Shown: piece by piece, positions 7,501 through 14,336 of the stretch | Position numbering within the stretch: the first letter of the stretch is position 1 | Layout of the letters: each line of letters starts with the position of its first letter | Origin: Lachnospiraceae bacterium AM93-12TA | GTDB taxonomy: Bacteria > Bacillota > Clostridia > Lachnospirales > Lachnospiraceae | Assembly (NCBI GenBank): GCA_027698105.1 | Contig: JAQERH010000042.1 | Coordinates: 1 to 21,811 of the forward strand | Reading direction: 5' to 3' | DNA: 21,811 nucleotides | Program-made: the position numbers and the translations under genes | The notes under the pieces: model-generated | What the model saw: only the letters and a program-made list of their open reading frames with translations | Database searches by the model: none | Told to the model about the DNA's origin: nothing

Positions 7501-9552
7501 GAAGCCCGCCACCGTGCCGTCGGCATGGAGATCGTCCATAAAATCATTGTCGGCATTCAGATAGCTGTTGATCAAGGGCGCACAGCAAGTGGAGCCGACC
7601 ATCACATCCAGCCGCCAATCGGCGTCCGGGTCTTCATTGGGTTCCATTTTGTAGCCAAGGTAACTGTCCAGATAGGCTTCCGGATCGGGGGAGAGTTCCA
7701 GCCCCTTTTCCCGCAGCTTGTCGGGGAGCTGGGACAGGAGAAAGGACGGCTCTGCCTTGGGCTTTTCCAGCACATCAAGGCTGTCTATGTATCTCATGTG
7801 GGACATCTCGCCCAGCACCTGATCGGTGAGGGTGGTGAGCATCCACCAGGCCCGGCCTTCCTCCTCCCGGAGCATAGGCAGCAGCTTTTCACAGTAGGCG
7901 GAGATGGCAAAGCTGTTTTCGCCCTGCTCCTCCAGCCAGATCTGCACATCCTCCCCGGAGATGTCCCATCCATCCTCAGTACGCAGGCCAATATCCTGGG
8001 AGGGTTGACGGCCCACCAGAATGTTCCAGTGCTCCAGCACCTCCTTGGGGACGTGCTTCTGGAAGTAGACCAGCTCAAACAGCTTGACCTTGTCACCCTC
8101 CGGGGTGAGGATCAGCTCGTACTTTTCGCCACCCACGCCCATCTCGAAAGAGATCTCATCAAAGGCCAGATTCAGGGTTTCCTGCATTTGGTCCACGAGT
8201 TCTGCGCCACGGGTGTGATCCTTGTCCTCGTCCATCATCTGGCGCAATTCTGCTTCCATCTCGACAAAAGTTTCCCACCAGTTCTCTGTCCGCTTCCGGA
8301 AGCACTCCGAGAATCGGGGCAGAGAGATACGGCTTTCACATTCATCAATCAGCTCCTGAGTATCCTCATCACCAGGGCGGGCCTCCAGCGCCTTGCGGAA
8401 ATAAGGCAAGGCCCGGCCCTCCTGATCCAGATAAAAATAAGAGTAACCCATGCGGAAGTTCCAGCAGTGGTCGCCTTCAAAGTATTCCTTATGGGGTTTT
8501 AGCAGGGCGATAGCTTTTTTGAACATCTCTTTGCCATCTGGCTTATATGGGTCTGCCAAATTGTTATAGGCCCGGGCCAGCTCGCTGTCCATCTCAGGGG
8601 TACGCTCCTTAGCAGGGATGGCCTCCAGCGCGTCAATGATTTTCCGGTATTTATCCTCTTCATGCCACTTCTGGCACTGCTGTAAAATGTCCATATCCGT
8701 CTCCTCCTCGTCCTCATCCGGTTTCCAGTCTTTGATCTGCTGGAACACGCCATTCTCATCCCGCTCAAAGGCGCAGGGGGCAGGCGTATTCAGCAGCGGG
8801 ATAATGTCGGGATCGTCGTTGCAGATCGTGTTCAGCTTGTAGATCCCGGCGTTGTTGGGGTCGTTCATGTACGCCTCGCTCTCGTCACCAGCGGTGAAGC
8901 GCCAGCCGCTGTCCCAGCCTCCGTCCGGATTCTCCCGGTAGCAGTAGCCCACCTTGCGGCCCTCCACCGTGATGCGGCCCGTGGCAATGCAGCCGTCGGC
9001 TCCTTCCCAGTCGGGGAGCAGATGTTTCACATCCTCCGCCTTTACATGGTAGTTCCGATTACTGCCGGAGTCTTCGTACAGTTCTTTCCGCAGCATCTCC
9101 ACCTGATAAGCCATATCCGTAATCTCATCCTCGCCCATCATCTCACTGATATCATAGGACAGGGGATCTTGGACAAAGTCCGCCAGAGCCCCGTTCATGG
9201 CGTCGTGTTCCTCTGGTGTAGCGGTGATGCGGATGCAGCGGGAAGGCATGTTATATTCATCTAAATTTTGGAGGTTCACACTGCCGCTGACGCTGCACTC
9301 TAAAAGGATGGCGGCCAGGTCGGTAACCACATCAATGGCAAAGTGGAAGTCCATCTCCACGCCATCAGAGTGAGTGAATTCCAGATACTCCGCTGTTTGT
9401 TGGAAGTTCCAGTTCTGCCTGTCCAGCCCAATTTTGGCAAAGATCTCGCTGAGAGGAATCTCCTCTTTCTTCTGGTCTTCCAAAAAGGCTACAAGGTTCA
9501 GACTGTCATCGGAACCGCCAATAAAGCTGCCCCAGTATTTGTCGATATACAT
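4522..9552 (-). CDS. Giant poly-immunity protein: DUF2185 - TPR - unknown - TPR - SUKH - DUF4261 - DUF4253
   Basis: This 1676-residue cytoplasmic protein is a chain of immunity-type domains. From the N-terminus I see: an unassigned domain (1-150); DUF2185, Imm33-like (about 156-275, VGYCYRENPDGGWDSGWRF and IYKLNTICNDDP); TPR helices (285-415); an unassigned region (415-780); a second TPR module (800-945) similar to the first; a SUKH/SMI1-KNR4 domain (950-1125, EELGYKLPAAYIWLMKQHNG); DUF4261 (1150-1405); and DUF4253 (1410-1676), ending PVSREKAMEAAAEQYGFCPD and WYFWWD. Strongly acidic linkers sit at 278-286, 779-787, 1129-1150 and 1526-1535. AAAAGGAGGTG precedes the start. Each known domain occurs alone as an immunity protein, so the protein probably neutralises several toxins. 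No break is seen across 5 kb. Confidence 0.93.
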   Translation of the reverse strand: MYIDKYWGSFIGGSDDSLNLVAFLEDQKKEEIPLSEIFAKIGLDRQNWNFQQTAEYLEFTHSDGVEMDFHFAIDVVTDLAAILLECSVSGSVNLQNLDEYNMPSRCIRITATPEEHDAMNGALADFVQDPLSYDISEMMGEDEITDMAYQVEMLRKELYEDSGSNRNYHVKAEDVKHLLPDWEGADGCIATGRITVEGRKVGYCYRENPDGGWDSGWRFTAGDESEAYMNDPNNAGIYKLNTICNDDPDIIPLLNTPAPCAFERDENGVFQQIKDWKPDEDEEETDMDILQQCQKWHEEDKYRKIIDALEAIPAKERTPEMDSELARAYNNLADPYKPDGKEMFKKAIALLKPHKEYFEGDHCWNFRMGYSYFYLDQEGRALPYFRKALEARPGDEDTQELIDECESRISLPRFSECFRKRTENWWETFVEMEAELRQMMDEDKDHTRGAELVDQMQETLNLAFDEISFEMGVGGEKYELILTPEGDKVKLFELVYFQKHVPKEVLEHWNILVGRQPSQDIGLRTEDGWDISGEDVQIWLEEQGENSFAISAYCEKLLPMLREEEGRAWWMLTTLTDQVLGEMSHMRYIDSLDVLEKPKAEPSFLLSQLPDKLREKGLELSPDPEAYLDSYLGYKMEPNEDPDADWRLDVMVGSTCCAPLINSYLNADNDFMDDLHADGTVAGFFCYPLDTLREEEGTQKIFDFRDKLEEVLTAGDSSEVLTLIGGATGLYCGYVDFIAWDIREALNMAKEFFEGTDIPWAIFHTFRREAGTVNLKTPPEEEPGDEEQVAELNETLTGMDYIPYTPENAEAFFRQLERWNDEDQYTRCIQALNAVPEDWQNYRTSYALARALENYAVIGDHGEGTPNYKGDKALIRAIKVLESVRKEGENKAEWNMRMAYGYQYLCGQEEKAIPYAQRWAELDPTDEDAQLVLQECRAEIRKRRRSRNKKVKFVPGDTPFEGFDLTNFWDDNWYALKEYVSDPPSDELIASVEEELGYKLPAAYIWLMKQHNGGIPVNTCYPCNEPTCWAEDHVAITGIFGIGREKIYSLCGELGSQFMIDEWEYPAIGVAICDCPSAGHDMIFLDYRACGPQGEPAVVHVDQENDYKITHLADSFEEFIRGLEHESLYDPDDDAEDFDEHEDDDTDEVETVLSNKGSFAGSVLLSKAEWDKEQLIRDLQEEWGIVDEEPDEGGEDNENSGDIVVMRVGGMMLIVTLFHGHIPDNEAEMNAENNYMWPEAIEAAKAHRAHIMVAVLGEEEKLLERGRLFTKAMAVCCRQKYATGVYTSGVVFEPRFYEGFAGMMKEDELPIFNWIWFGLYRSEGGLNGYTYGMDVFGKEEMEVLNADAEPEELRDFLASLASYVLACDVTLKDGETIGFSADDKHAITRGPGVSLPEEQMTLKISYESAGGELDEDTLEPSDAAQAIMEYLDCECTYFPSMTDDDPIMSAYSDAKRESGKKEFVPVLIQANDETLLECLVMNADPENDADCYEFDLKTVEEYRKKMLAAPVKDGKAVLEALTGQRREEAEDDDMDWEKEILGEMKGGYDNCRFSNYWDSDTGMTHPLILARIPVKNPWEIFAYLPFGNWNECPDTPDLMAVAKYWFEQYGAVPAAMSHDELEFELPAPVSREKAMEAAAEQYGFCPDIVDQEQDDPTVGNLADVLWQSTIWYFWWD

Positions 9553-9589
9553 CCGTTACACCTCCTTTTATTCTGGCCACTCATCTCCG

Positions 9590-9643
9590 TCACAACGGCT
9601 GATAAAGACCGTCAATAAATGCTTTATACAGTTCCCTGCTCAT
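9590..9643 (-). CDS. Small 17-codon ORF before the giant gene
   Basis: ATG at 9643 opens MSRELYKAFIDGLYQPL and ends in TGA. GGAGG at 9651-9655 lies 7 nt upstream, as good as that of any gene in the array. It fills most of the 127-nt gap between the FGE-like gene and the giant gene, which is the largest gap in the array. It may be a real small peptide, a leader, or the surviving start of a decayed gene. No family is recognised. Confidence 0.35.
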   Translation of the reverse strand: MSRELYKAFIDGLYQPL

Positions 9644-9679
9644 GTTAAATCCTCCATTCCCAGGTAATTTATTTCCTGA

Positions 9680-10654
9680 TTAAACTCCCATCTCCACCCG
9701 GATGATAGGCCGGTAAAAATCATAGTCGCCATTCAGCTCCTTATTTTCCTGCACTTCCGGCTTACAGTGGGGCGAACAGGGCAGAAAACCAAGGAATGGC
9801 CCCATCCCTCCACAAATATTGCACCCGCCATCGCCGCCGCAGGTGGTAAACTGTTCGGCCTTCACGACCTCCCGTATATAGGGATCATAGGCAATGGACA
9901 GACCGAAAAAATTGGGTTCTTCCATGTCGTAGGGTCTGTTTTCATCCTCATCCATGTCCTCAAACCAGTGCAGACGCATGGAGTAATCCAGCCCATCTCC
10001 CCAGGGGAACAGAGTCCGGCACCCGCCGCCGCACAGGTAGGCCCACTCGTCTGCGGTAGGCAGTGAAAATCCTTTTTTCTGCAGCTGGTCAAGAAGCATT
10101 TTGTAATCTGTGCGGCAATAGAGCCAGGTCTGAAATCCATCTTCCGTCCGTTCTATGCGGGCCGACTGATGTAAAGTAAGACTGCTGCTGTCACTCCAGG
10201 CAAAGTCCCGAAATTCCTTCAGCCAGTCAGGATGGGCGGTCAGCCTGGGATCGTCCATCCTGACTGGCTCCCAGCAGAGTTCCTCCAGTTCCCGCTCCAC
10301 CAGCATGGGGCCGATGACTGCCTGACGGACAGGAGCCATGCTCCCTCTGATGAATTCTGCCGGATCCCGTTCCATCTCCCATTCCTGAAACAGATAGTCC
10401 AGTTCCTCCTGGCTCTCCTGATTCAGTCCCACAGCAAACCGTTCCCAACCCAGCGTAACAGTATCCCCGGGGACGAAGACAAACTCACAGCCATCTTTTT
10501 CAAATATGCCGGTGGTACAGGTTTGACCCCAGCGGTCAAAGGTATGCAGACCGAGAAATGTCATATCATAACGGGCAGCCAGGCGTTCCATCAGCATCTG
10601 CTTTCCGGTGGTGTTCATTTGGTTAAATTGGGGGCGAAATAGTTTTTCGTTCAT
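9680..10654 (-). CDS. Divergent FGE/sulfatase-modifying-factor-like protein
   Basis: The 324-residue protein shows a spread pattern of the formylglycine-generating-enzyme (SUMF1, C-type-lectin-like) fold: EFVFVPGDTVTLGWE (57-71), SLPTADEWAYLCGGG (197-211) followed by CRTLFPWGD, NFFGLSIAYDP (248-258), and YRPIIRVEMGV at the end, where the family usually has a FRPV-like strand. In true FGEs the N-W-E segment and a cysteine pair activate oxygen; here that region reads differently and a Cys/Gly-rich segment GGDGGCNICGG (273-283) is present, so catalysis is doubtful. The N-terminal 50 residues and the segment 75-190 are not assigned. It starts 21 nt after the C_GCAxxG_C_C gene. In this company it may bind a toxin rather than modify a sulfatase. 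Confidence 0.8.
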   Translation of the reverse strand: MNEKLFRPQFNQMNTTGKQMLMERLAARYDMTFLGLHTFDRWGQTCTTGIFEKDGCEFVFVPGDTVTLGWERFAVGLNQESQEELDYLFQEWEMERDPAEFIRGSMAPVRQAVIGPMLVERELEELCWEPVRMDDPRLTAHPDWLKEFRDFAWSDSSSLTLHQSARIERTEDGFQTWLYCRTDYKMLLDQLQKKGFSLPTADEWAYLCGGGCRTLFPWGDGLDYSMRLHWFEDMDEDENRPYDMEEPNFFGLSIAYDPYIREVVKAEQFTTCGGDGGCNICGGMGPFLGFLPCSPHCKPEVQENKELNGDYDFYRPIIRVEMGV

Positions 10655-10675
10655 AGCAAGTCCTCTTTTGGCATA

Positions 10676-11134
10676 TCAGGAGCCGAGCTGTCCTGTATTT
10701 GCCGGATAAAAAATACTGCGGCCTTCCAGCAGCTCCTCCAGTTTTTTTGCCACCGCCTCCACAATAGCGTGGCAGGGATTTTCATACCCCATGACTTCCA
10801 GTTTTTGCAGTTCCACACAGTGGAGCGTTCCGTAAAAGCCCAACATAAAATCTGTCAATTCGGCAATCATCTGATATCCTTCCATGTTATCCACATCGGT
10901 CTGTCCCTCTTTGGCGGTCATCAGACCGATGATCCCCACTGCCACAGTGAAGGCGCCGCAGCAGGATTGCTCGGTCTGCATCCCAAGGCCCATGACGGAG
11001 AACATCTTCCGTGTCTCCTCGGACAAGTTCAAATGATAATATTCATTGCAGGCCAAAAACATCGCCTCGGCACAGGTCAGCTCCGTGCCAATGTGATAGT
11101 GATTTACCAGTTCATAAAGTTTCATTTTTTCCAT
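10676..11134 (-). CDS. C_GCAxxG_C_C family protein (putative redox or metal-binding)
   Basis: The protein has the spaced-cysteine pattern of this family: Cys in TCAEAMFLACNEYY near the N-terminus, SCCGAFTVAVGIIGL in the middle, LHCVELQKLE, and NPCHAIVEAVAKKLEELLEG near the end. Members are about 140-160 residues and are thought to bind a metal cluster or act in redox reactions; none has a firm function that I can cite. I chose the ATG at 11134 (152 residues) because GGAG lies 8 nt before it. A TTG at 11146 in the same frame would add four residues but would leave no ribosome binding site. The start overlaps the end of the NADAR gene by 13 nt, which suggests translational coupling. It is an unusual neighbour in an immunity array. 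Confidence 0.88.
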   Translation of the reverse strand: MEKMKLYELVNHYHIGTELTCAEAMFLACNEYYHLNLSEETRKMFSVMGLGMQTEQSCCGAFTVAVGIIGLMTAKEGQTDVDNMEGYQMIAELTDFMLGFYGTLHCVELQKLEVMGYENPCHAIVEAVAKKLEELLEGRSIFYPANTGQLGS

Positions 11135-11991
11135 ACTGTACTCCAATCACAAAGCATTTCATTCTGTGTCACCCGACGCAGCTCGTCCCGCACCTCCATC
11201 AGCGCAAAACCCAGCAGATTCTCTCCCCGCCACTTCATCGGATCCTGGGCCTCCGGGGAACTGGCCGCAAGGCGGATGCCCCAGATGTTATCATAGGGGC
11301 TGGCCTCCACCAGTACCCTGTCGCCGGTGGAGAGGAGAAACTCCCGCAAGTCACGGTTCTGGCTGAATTTACACCAGTTTCCACTGAGCACAATGGCGTA
11401 TTTGAATCTGTCCCACACCTTCTGGTCAAAGCCCCGTACCTTGCGGCCCAGAGCCTTAATCTGTTTCGGATCGCTGCATTTCAAAATCTGCTCCCGAATC
11501 TCACTATCGCCAAACAGCTGGGCTTTGCCTGCCATCATATACTGTTCCATACAGAGGTAGGAGTCAGCCATAGCATAGAAATCCTCCATCCACCACTGGC
11601 TGAGGCAGCTTTTCGTGATGCTGCCGTCCTGGGCAGGCTGATGGCCCCAGAACAGGCACAGCTCCCGCGTTCTCCCAGCAGCAAACTCCTGCTGGAGCCA
11701 CCGGCGGGTGTACTTAGGTCTCCCTTCCGGCTGCCATACTTCTATAAAGAAGTCTCCATGTTCCAGCAATTGGCTATTATCTTCGTCGTCCCACCAGCCC
11801 TTCCAGGTTACCGGCTCAGGAAAGAGGGAACGGTATTCCGCCCGCTCCTCTGGTGAGAGGGTGTCCAGCCAATTGCCAAATCGGTATATGGTTTCCTCCC
11901 CATAGCCCATGCGCCAGCCGATGGAGTATCGCTCGATCTCCCGGTGGGCCAGCCAAGGAGGAGGCATGATTTTCTTATCTTGCAGTGTCAT
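11122..11991 (-). CDS. NADAR-domain protein (YbiA/DUF1768), ADP-ribose-linked hydrolase family
   Basis: Residues about 112-275 of 289 form a NADAR domain: LFWGH (113-117), SQWW (131-134), the core CMEQYMMAGKAQLFGD (147-162), LGRKVRGFD (181-189), SPYDNIWGIRL (231-241) and NLLGFALMEVRDEL (258-271). NADAR proteins act on ADP-ribose or N-glycosidic bonds, and some reverse guanine ADP-ribosylation as antitoxins to DarT-type toxins. The N-terminal 100 residues, with YSIGWRMGYGEETIYRFGNW, form an added region that I recall from longer NADAR proteins. AAAGGA precedes the ATG. It follows the LRR/NTF2 gene after 64 nt and overlaps the next gene by 13 nt. A role as immunity against an ADP-ribosylating toxin is inference from family and context. 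Confidence 0.9.
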   Translation of the reverse strand: MTLQDKKIMPPPWLAHREIERYSIGWRMGYGEETIYRFGNWLDTLSPEERAEYRSLFPEPVTWKGWWDDEDNSQLLEHGDFFIEVWQPEGRPKYTRRWLQQEFAAGRTRELCLFWGHQPAQDGSITKSCLSQWWMEDFYAMADSYLCMEQYMMAGKAQLFGDSEIREQILKCSDPKQIKALGRKVRGFDQKVWDRFKYAIVLSGNWCKFSQNRDLREFLLSTGDRVLVEASPYDNIWGIRLAASSPEAQDPMKWRGENLLGFALMEVRDELRRVTQNEMLCDWSTVWKK

Positions 11992-12055
11992 AGGGTTTGT
12001 CCTTTCCTGCCCAAAACTGGGCCAATGATTTCATACTCCCAAGTCGTGTAATGCC

Positions 12056-13015
12056 TCACAGTCCCACCCGCTGCCATCCATCCAGACGCTCCTGCACCGC
12101 GTCGATCATCCAGTCCTCTCCCACACGCTTCATAAGGAAACGGCGGTCAAAGCCGCTGTTTTTCTCTCTGGTGTAGATGTAGAGCTTGTTCCGGGTAATC
12201 TGCTCCGCGTCAAGGAACTGTTCGCCTTTGTAGGTTCCCTGGGCGCTGTACGAAAGGCCCAGGGGCCGGTAGCCCATACGGGGCTTTTCACTCACATATT
12301 TCTCCCAGATCGCCAGCAGGCGGGGCACAGCCTCGGTATCCTCAAACCCGGCCTGTTCCATATACTGCTCCCATTCTGTCATCTCGGCAAAGAAGGCGGA
12401 CAACACCTTGCGGCATTCCTTAGCTGCCTGCTCATCCAGCTGAGTGGTCTTTTTGGCCTTTTCCCGCTGGAGCTGGGAGAAGTGTTCCATCTGTTCTTTG
12501 GAAAACTGCACATGGGCCACCGGCTCGATGCGATTGTTACCAGCAATGGCCAGCAGGCCCCCATAGGTAACGGCAGTATGGTCGATGTGGATGTGGGAGA
12601 GCTTAGGGATGGAGACCGCCTGAAGCAATCCGGCGTCATCCAGCCCGGTACGGCCCATGGTCAGGAGATCCAGCTTGCAGTTTTTCAGGGCGGGCAGGCC
12701 GCTTCCATGGATGGCGATGTTGCCGTCCAGCAGCAGATATCGCAACTTTGGCATGGCGGAAAAAACGTGAAAACAGGCATCCGTGAGGACACCGTCCTCC
12801 ACGCCGAAGTTGACCATGCTTTTGTGTCCGGCGAAAGGAGTCAACCGTTCATCGCTCATCGGATAGCCTTTCACATGGAAACCTACTAAGGTGTAACCAG
12901 CCAGACGCTCCATAAGTTCCATGGTCAGCTCTGAAATCTCAAATTTCTTTTCTCCGTCTAAGGTCAGGACACCTCTCTCCCAGTCTGCTGTCCGTACTCG
13001 TTTTGGCCATTCCAT
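12056..13015 (-). CDS. Leucine-rich-repeat protein with C-terminal NTF2-fold immunity domain
   Basis: The 319-residue product has irregular leucine-rich repeats at about 45-170 (FSAMPKLRYLLLDGN, LKNCKLDLLTMGRTGLDDAG, IPKLSHIHIDHTAVTYGGL) and, after a Lys/Gln-rich helix, a C-terminal domain at about 190-319. The latter ends TRNKLYIYTREKNSGFDRRF and DWMIDAVQERLDGWQRVGL, which fits NTF2-fold immunity proteins. I start it at the ATG at 13015 (MEWPKRV), because AAAGGGGG lies 7 nt before it and it starts 13 nt past the previous stop; a further 14 in-frame residues upstream overlap the DUF4241 gene and lack a ribosome binding site. The LRR part probably gives binding surface and the NTF2 part the toxin contact, which is inference. 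Confidence 0.87.
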   Translation of the reverse strand: MEWPKRVRTADWERGVLTLDGEKKFEISELTMELMERLAGYTLVGFHVKGYPMSDERLTPFAGHKSMVNFGVEDGVLTDACFHVFSAMPKLRYLLLDGNIAIHGSGLPALKNCKLDLLTMGRTGLDDAGLLQAVSIPKLSHIHIDHTAVTYGGLLAIAGNNRIEPVAHVQFSKEQMEHFSQLQREKAKKTTQLDEQAAKECRKVLSAFFAEMTEWEQYMEQAGFEDTEAVPRLLAIWEKYVSEKPRMGYRPLGLSYSAQGTYKGEQFLDAEQITRNKLYIYTREKNSGFDRRFLMKRVGEDWMIDAVQERLDGWQRVGL

Positions 13016-13028
13016 CGCTTGTCCCCCT

Positions 13029-13988
13029 TTATTCCTGCTCTCCATAACTGGCTTCAATGTCTATGAACCGCACATACACGGCACAGACTTCGCCCTTGGC
13101 ATCATAGCCGAAGTAGACGGGATAATACCCGTCTCCCCAGCCGGAGGCAAAGATAGGCAGGCTGCAGTCCGTACCTGGCACCGTCCAGTTGAGCCAGTCG
13201 CCATAGTTTCCCTGATACCTGGGGTGGGTTTTGGCATTTTCCTCCAAGAGATCACAGAACAGGTCGTTGTAGGGATCAATATCCGAGTCCTCTTCCATCC
13301 GCTCGGCCCAATATTCCTTGAAGGCCGCCTGGGTCTGAATGTCTGCCACACAGCCCATCCCAGCGTCAACGCCAAAACCAAAATAATCGTCCTCATCCAG
13401 TTCCTCATCCAGATTCTCTTTGCCCGTCATGCCCAGCTCATATCGGACCGGCTTTTCCCGGCTTACCTCCACCTTGACACAGGCGTAGCGGTCGCCGTAT
13501 TGTTCGCTGGATACCACGCAGATCTTCACCGGGTACGTCCCGGCGGGGATCGTCTGAAGAAATGGCAGGGCATCCTCCAGTTCCACCAGCGGATCACAGG
13601 CGAAGAGCGTTCCGGTAGGGAAATGAACGGAGCCGATGTCCAGCACATCCACCTGCATATTTCCAATTACTTTCTCTGTGAAATGAGCGTCTAAGTCCGT
13701 TTTGCAGACCAGTTTGTCCTTGATAGATTCGTATTGGTTCAGCCATTCGGTTGTAGGCATATCAGTTTCCTCCTGTTGATTTTGTTTCTTGATGTACTCA
13801 CTCTTTGAGCCGTCCCAGCAGCAGTTCACACACCGGCCATTCTGAAAATGATGGGAACAATTCGGGTAGCCATAGAGAGCATGGGCACATTCCGGGCATA
13901 GCCCCATCATCTTTGAGGAGCCTTTGAAAAACAAGCTGCCGCACTCATCACAAATGACCAGTTCTTTTTCTGCCATGGTTTTTTTCAT
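13029..13988 (-). CDS. DUF4241 protein with N-terminal zinc-ribbon
   Basis: Residues about 85-315 of 319 match DUF4241: LDIGSVHFPTG (116-126), CDPL (131-134), PAGTYPV (148-154), FGFGVDAGMGC (203-213) and ASGWGDGYYPVYFGYDAKG (281-299). The first 60 residues hold cysteine pairs CDEC (13-16), CPEC (31-34), then CSHH (44-47) and CVNC (53-56), a likely zinc-binding module not usual for DUF4241. A second in-frame Met at 77 (MPTTEWLNQY) would give the plain DUF4241 protein, so an internal start is conceivable. The chosen ATG lies 5 nt after the stop of the DUF5713 gene, in keeping with coupled translation. DUF4241 is found in polymorphic-toxin immunity loci; no enzymatic role is known to me. Confidence 0.88.
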   Translation of the reverse strand: MKKTMAEKELVICDECGSLFFKGSSKMMGLCPECAHALYGYPNCSHHFQNGRCVNCCWDGSKSEYIKKQNQQEETDMPTTEWLNQYESIKDKLVCKTDLDAHFTEKVIGNMQVDVLDIGSVHFPTGTLFACDPLVELEDALPFLQTIPAGTYPVKICVVSSEQYGDRYACVKVEVSREKPVRYELGMTGKENLDEELDEDDYFGFGVDAGMGCVADIQTQAAFKEYWAERMEEDSDIDPYNDLFCDLLEENAKTHPRYQGNYGDWLNWTVPGTDCSLPIFASGWGDGYYPVYFGYDAKGEVCAVYVRFIDIEASYGEQE

Positions 13989-13993
13989 AGGTT

Positions 13994-14320
13994 TTACCAG
14001 TCTCTTTCCCGGATGGCTTCTTCAGTGTCAATAGGGATATTAAACCACTCCAGAATATAGGCCACGGTAACGCCGATGCAGTCTCGGGCCACCGTTTCGA
14101 TCTCGCTGTCGTTCTCGTCAAATTCCTCCTGAAGATCATTGATGCCGCAAACTGCCTTATCCAGCGTTTCCTGCACCACTTCGGTGTCTGTTTCACCGCT
14201 CTCCAGCAGGTCGATGACCTTCTGAAGCTCGTCCTTTACCTTATCCACCAGAAAATCTGGATAATATTCGTCCTGGTACATCTCGTCCAGCAGTTTATAA
14301 TTGGGATCAAATGCTTTCAT
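13994..14320 (-). CDS. DUF5713 family small helical protein
   Basis: The 108-residue product from MKAFDPNYKLLDEMYQDEYY to EAIRERDW matches what I know of DUF5713: all-helical, acidic, with EEFDENDSEIETVARDCIG in the middle and YILEWFNIPID near the end. I start at the ATG at 14320 because AAAGGAG lies 8 nt upstream; an upstream in-frame TTG at 14344 would add eight residues and overlap the previous gene without a ribosome binding site. It follows the SUKH-like gene after 16 nt and precedes DUF4241 by 5 nt. Its function is unknown; family members occur near immunity genes. Confidence 0.88.
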   Translation of the reverse strand: MKAFDPNYKLLDEMYQDEYYPDFLVDKVKDELQKVIDLLESGETDTEVVQETLDKAVCGINDLQEEFDENDSEIETVARDCIGVTVAYILEWFNIPIDTEEAIRERDW

Positions 14321-14336
14321 AAGGCTTGCTCCTTTC

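Noticed and set aside
6970..8502. Long plus-strand open frame (510 codons) inside the giant gene
   Set aside because: It lies antisense to a continuous minus-strand gene with recognisable domains, lacks a good ribosome binding site and has no recognisable protein pattern; it is a by-product of the GC-rich codon use of the real gene.
9680..10654. Reading the FGE-like gene as an active sulfatase-maturing enzyme
   Set aside because: The usual catalytic motif region is changed and no sulfatase gene is in the window.
11992..12055. Possible 19-codon ORF (MKSLAQFWAGKDKPYDTAR) in the gap before the NADAR gene, and a GCCCA/TGGGC hairpin
   Set aside because: The frame has a badly spaced ribosome binding site and runs into the NADAR start; the hairpin has only 5-6 bp and no U-run, so neither is supported.
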